A stretch of 7,773 nt of DNA from Methanobacterium sp. (GTDB lineage Archaea; Methanobacteriota; Methanobacteria; Methanobacteriales; Methanobacteriaceae), in assembly GCA_003162115.1 (NCBI GenBank), contig PMMV01000027.1, forward strand, positions 275 through 8,047. Direction: 5' to 3'. How positions within the stretch are numbered: position 1 is the first letter of the stretch; the number at the start of each line of letters is the position of its first letter. Positions 5,737-7,773 of the stretch are shown in pieces. Under the pieces are notes generated by a model. It was given only the letters and a program-made list of their open reading frames with translations, was not told where the DNA came from and ran no database searches. A program made the translations under genes and the position numbers.

Positions 5737-6636
5737 CTATAACCGTTGAAATGCTTCCTTAACCTTGGCATCCATATTGTCGGCATAGTGTAGAGTTAAG
5801 GCTTCCGGTGTTTTCGGATCTACAGATGAACCCCATCCATAAATAATATATCCATGATGGCTCAATATCATATGAAGTATTTGATTTGAAAGTATTTCAG
5901 GTGTTTCTAGACTTATCATCTTTTCTTTAACCATTTCGCATGATATGTAAACATGATCGAGTAGATCGCCTTCTTCTGAGAATCCAATAGGCCCAGTTCC
6001 ATAAGTATAAGTTTTTATTTTGCCTATATCATGCAATAACACACCACAGAACAGTAGATCCTGGTTTAGATCTGGAAAAATTTTGCACATTGTTCTGCAT
6101 ATCTTCAAAATCTCTACGGTGTGATCAAGAAGACCTCCCATGTAGTTGTGATGATGTACAACTGCTGCTGGTGCATTGTAAAATTGCTTTGTGAAATTAT
6201 TATCACAGAAAAAGGCTTTTAAAAGTCTTTTAAGTTGGACATCTTTCATCTCTTTTATTGCTTTCCCTATCTCTAACACCAGATCATCAGAGTTATTTTC
6301 AGAAGCCATTACAAAGTCTTCTATGAGATATTCACCTTCTTTCAACTCATCTATAACATTTATAACCATGTTGAACTTTCCTGAACCCGATGGAAATTCA
6401 CTGATCCTTCCAATTACATTACATACACTACCTAAATTTATTGAGTCATGGACACTTTCAACATCTGAGGGAAACATTCGTCCATCGATCTGACCAGTTC
6501 TATCTGTCAGGGTAATATCAAGATATTTACGACCTTTAGCAGATGTTCTGATGATCTTTTCAGCCACTGCAAATTCTGAGGATATATCCCTTGTTAATTT
6601 TAAATTCTCTATAAAATCTTCGTCTTTCTTCGACAT
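5737..6636 (-). CDS. OB-fold/HD-domain protein, YhaM-like 3'-5' exonuclease homologue
   Basis: A 299-residue cytoplasmic protein with an N-terminal OB-fold (about 15-100, including LDITLTDRTGQIDGRMF at 39-55) and a C-terminal HD domain (about 155-292). Metal-site residues are visible: H161-H163 with the following GGLLDH (167-172), the HD pair H202-D203 in LLHDIGK, H228, and SHHG (259-262). The C-terminal HYADNMDAK (283-291) is typical of the YhaM family. Bacillus subtilis YhaM (about 314 residues) is a metal-dependent 3'-5' exoribonuclease, also reported to act on DNA, and this protein matches its length and domain order. Activity in archaea is inferred. The ATG has AAGGAAG six bases upstream (minus strand). 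It is divergent from the broken transporter gene, with 237 bp between them. Confidence 0.9.
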   Translation of the reverse strand: MSKKDEDFIENLKLTRDISSEFAVAEKIIRTSAKGRKYLDITLTDRTGQIDGRMFPSDVESVHDSINLGSVCNVIGRISEFPSGSGKFNMVINVIDELKEGEYLIEDFVMASENNSDDLVLEIGKAIKEMKDVQLKRLLKAFFCDNNFTKQFYNAPAAVVHHHNYMGGLLDHTVEILKICRTMCKIFPDLNQDLLFCGVLLHDIGKIKTYTYGTGPIGFSEEGDLLDHVYISCEMVKEKMISLETPEILSNQILHMILSHHGYIIYGWGSSVDPKTPEALTLHYADNMDAKVKEAFQRL

Positions 6637-6667
6637 TTTGAACTTCCTTAGTTTAAAAAAACATTTG

Positions 6668-6685
6668 TATAATAATTTTTAATCC
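6668..6685 (-). promoter_or_regulatory. Putative promoter of the OB/HD-domain gene
   Basis: Minus-strand AT elements (ATTAAAAATT at 6685-6676 and TTATTATA at 6675-6668) lie 32-49 bp before the ATG. The farther one gives a leader long enough to hold the AAGGAAG ribosome binding site. Assignment between them is uncertain. Confidence 0.3.
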
Positions 6686-6715
6686 ACTGATTTATTTGTT
6701 TTGTATTAATTGGAT

Positions 6716-6725
6716 CTAATATTAG
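6716..6725. repeat. 10-bp perfect palindrome CTAATATTAG
   Basis: A self-complementary 10-mer in the divergent region between the OB/HD gene and the transporter. It could be a regulator half-site pair, but an AT-rich 10-mer palindrome may be chance. Confidence 0.25.
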
Positions 6726-6776
6726 TTAGAAAAAATTATCTTAAAATAATTCTAAATATTATTATAAAACTTTTTG

Positions 6777-6797
6777 AATATAATTTTAAATTATATT
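6777..6797. repeat. 21-bp perfect AT palindrome upstream of the transporter gene
   Basis: Two perfect 10-bp arms, AATATAATTT (6777-6786) and AAATTATATT (6788-6797), surround one central T. The palindrome lies about 20-40 bp before the putative transporter TATA element. Drug-efflux MFS genes are often controlled by dimeric TetR/MarR-type regulators that bind such sites, but no regulator gene is visible here. The all-AT composition makes a chance origin possible. Confidence 0.35.
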
Positions 6798-6815
6798 GCT
6801 AAATTTGTTCTAATG

Positions 6816-6823
6816 TTATAAAA
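6816..6823 (+). promoter_or_regulatory. Putative TATA box of the transporter gene
   Basis: TTATAAAA lies about 50 bp before the GTG start, predicting a transcription start near 6845 and a leader of about 29 bases that includes the GGAAGTGA ribosome binding site. Confidence 0.35.
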
Positions 6824-6861
6824 AAAACCTTAAAAAAAGTTTATTTATGATATAAAAATCC

Positions 6862-6869
6862 GGAAGTGA
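6862..6869 (+). promoter_or_regulatory. Ribosome binding site for the transporter GTG start
   Basis: GGAAGTGA matches the ideal GGAGGTGA at seven of eight positions and lies four bases before the GTG at 6874, deciding that start. Confidence 0.6.
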
Positions 6870-6873
6870 ACGG

Positions 6874-7773
6874 GTGGGGCAAAAAACAGAGATTCAAAAT
6901 GGCTGGTTAACACTTATAATTGTAACTCTGTCAATTTTCACAATTGTAATTGATAAGACCTTCTTAAACGTTGCAATATCCGCTTTGATAAGGGATCTGC
7001 ATACAAATATAGCAACTATACAAATTATTATAGCTAATTACTCCCTTACAATGGCCAGTTTAATGCTTATTGGGGGCGTTTGCAGAATATCTTGGGTAGG
7101 AAGAAAACATTAACTGGAGCGGGCATTTATGGGGTAGGAACTGTTGTTGCAGCCCTAAGCATTAACAGCACAATGTTGTTAATAGGTTGGTCCATACTTG
7201 AAGGTATTGGAGCCGCTCTCATGATGCCTGCAACAACTTCCATCATATCTGGAAGCTATGAGGGGGGAAAGAAGGGCATTTGCACTGGGAATAACAAGTT
7301 CAATGGCATCGGGTGCAGGAACAATAGGACCTATTTTAGGAGGATTTTTAACCACATACTACAGCTGGAGATATGCATTTGGATTGGAATTACTAATTGT
7401 TATTGTTATAGCCCTATTTTCAAGGGAAATCTCTAGTTTCCCACCAACAATGAAGTGGGGTGAATTGGATGTGGTTGGAGCTATTAATTCTGCCCTAGGA
7501 ATATTCCTCTTTGTTATAGGTATTCTATTACTTAATGACCCTAAAAATTGGTATATAGCACCATACCCCATAATTATTGGGATATTTCTGCTAATTATTT
7601 TCTACTTCTATCAAAAAAACCGTATGAACAATAATAAAGAGCCTTTAATCTATATTACCCTCTTTAAAGATCGTGGTTTTACCCTCGCAAATATTAGCAG
7701 GTTAATAATGAATTTCACAATAGGAGGAGTGCTATTTATTATCCCCGTTTATGTTCAGGGAGTTTTGGGAGCA
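6874..7773 (+). pseudogene. MFS transporter, DHA2 (EmrB/QacA-like) family, doubly frameshifted and cut by the window edge
   Basis: Proton-coupled drug-efflux type membrane transporter, broken as given. From the GTG at 6874 the first frame runs through helix 1, with the family's D-x-T...NVA pattern, into helix 2, then leaves the family sequence at the G5 run 7072-7076 and stops at 7113. Reading as if one G were missing there restores motif A (GGRLQNILGRKK). This second frame holds helices 3-4 until the G6 run 7262-7267. Removing one G there restores the original frame and gives ERRAFALGI, then motif C as GAGTIGPILGGF and SWRYAF. The rest stays open to the window end. In total about 300 codons with eight or nine membrane helices are present; full DHA2 proteins have about 14 helices and 450-500 residues, so the 3' part lies outside. 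Motifs are well kept, so the breaks are very recent, phase-variable or sequencing errors. Confidence 0.85.

Noticed and set aside
6191..6493. 100-residue + strand frame antisense to the OB/HD gene
   Set aside because: No recognisable motif and fully contained in the well-supported YhaM-like gene.
7068..7270. Programmed ribosomal frameshifting in the transporter
   Set aside because: It would need two opposite shifts about 190 bases apart. The first site is a poor slippery sequence, and I see no stimulating structure. Single-base changes in the G runs are simpler.
7359..7571. 70-residue minus-strand frame within the transporter
   Set aside because: It is antisense to the restored MFS frame, which continues with family motifs through this stretch.

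Overview
The window is AT-rich archaeal DNA. The archaeal assignment rests on a complete NMD3-family protein and a TyrRS of the short archaeal/eukaryotic type that closely resembles the Methanocaldococcus jannaschii enzyme as I recall it. Putative TATA elements and oligo-T tracts, rather than bacterial -35/-10 boxes, fit this. Ribosome binding sites of the GGAGG/GGTGA kind, the AT-rich intergenic DNA and the overall gene set suggest a methanogen of the Methanobacteriales (Methanobacterium-like). That finer placement is inference.

Left part (1-2510, + strand). NMD3 (ribosome-associated zinc protein), then tyrS, then a conserved-looking 79-residue protein of unknown function that starts at TTG behind a strong GGAGG and probably shares a transcript with tyrS. 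This block is translation-related housekeeping. It ends at a T7 tract facing the convergent gene for thymidylate kinase.

Middle (2534-4708). A canonical thymidylate kinase (tmk, - strand) is separated by a 282-bp AT-rich divergent promoter region from a + strand pair. The first gene of the pair is a polytopic membrane protein of the CTP-dependent polyprenol/phytol/dolichol kinase family. The second is a diverged P-loop kinase of the thymidylate kinase superfamily that lacks the Asp of the DR(Y) motif. The pairing suggests, without proving, sequential phosphorylation of an isoprenoid alcohol or another lipid-linked substrate.

Right part (4891-6636, - strand). A membrane-anchored, apparently extracytoplasmic sulfite-oxidase-fold (molybdopterin-binding) protein with nine N-glycosylation sequons lies downstream of a YhaM-type OB-fold/HD-domain nuclease homologue. 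An oligo-T tract separates them, so they are probably transcribed separately.

Right edge (6874-7773, + strand). A DHA2-type (EmrB/QacA-like) MFS transporter runs off the window. Its reading frame is broken twice by opposite single-base changes, each exactly at a poly-G run, so the frame is restored after about 63 codons. This is the most distinctive sequence anomaly here: a recent pseudogene, homopolymer slippage or sequencing error. I see no rRNA or tRNA genes, CRISPR array, insertion sequence or attachment site. All gene-free stretches are under 300 bp.
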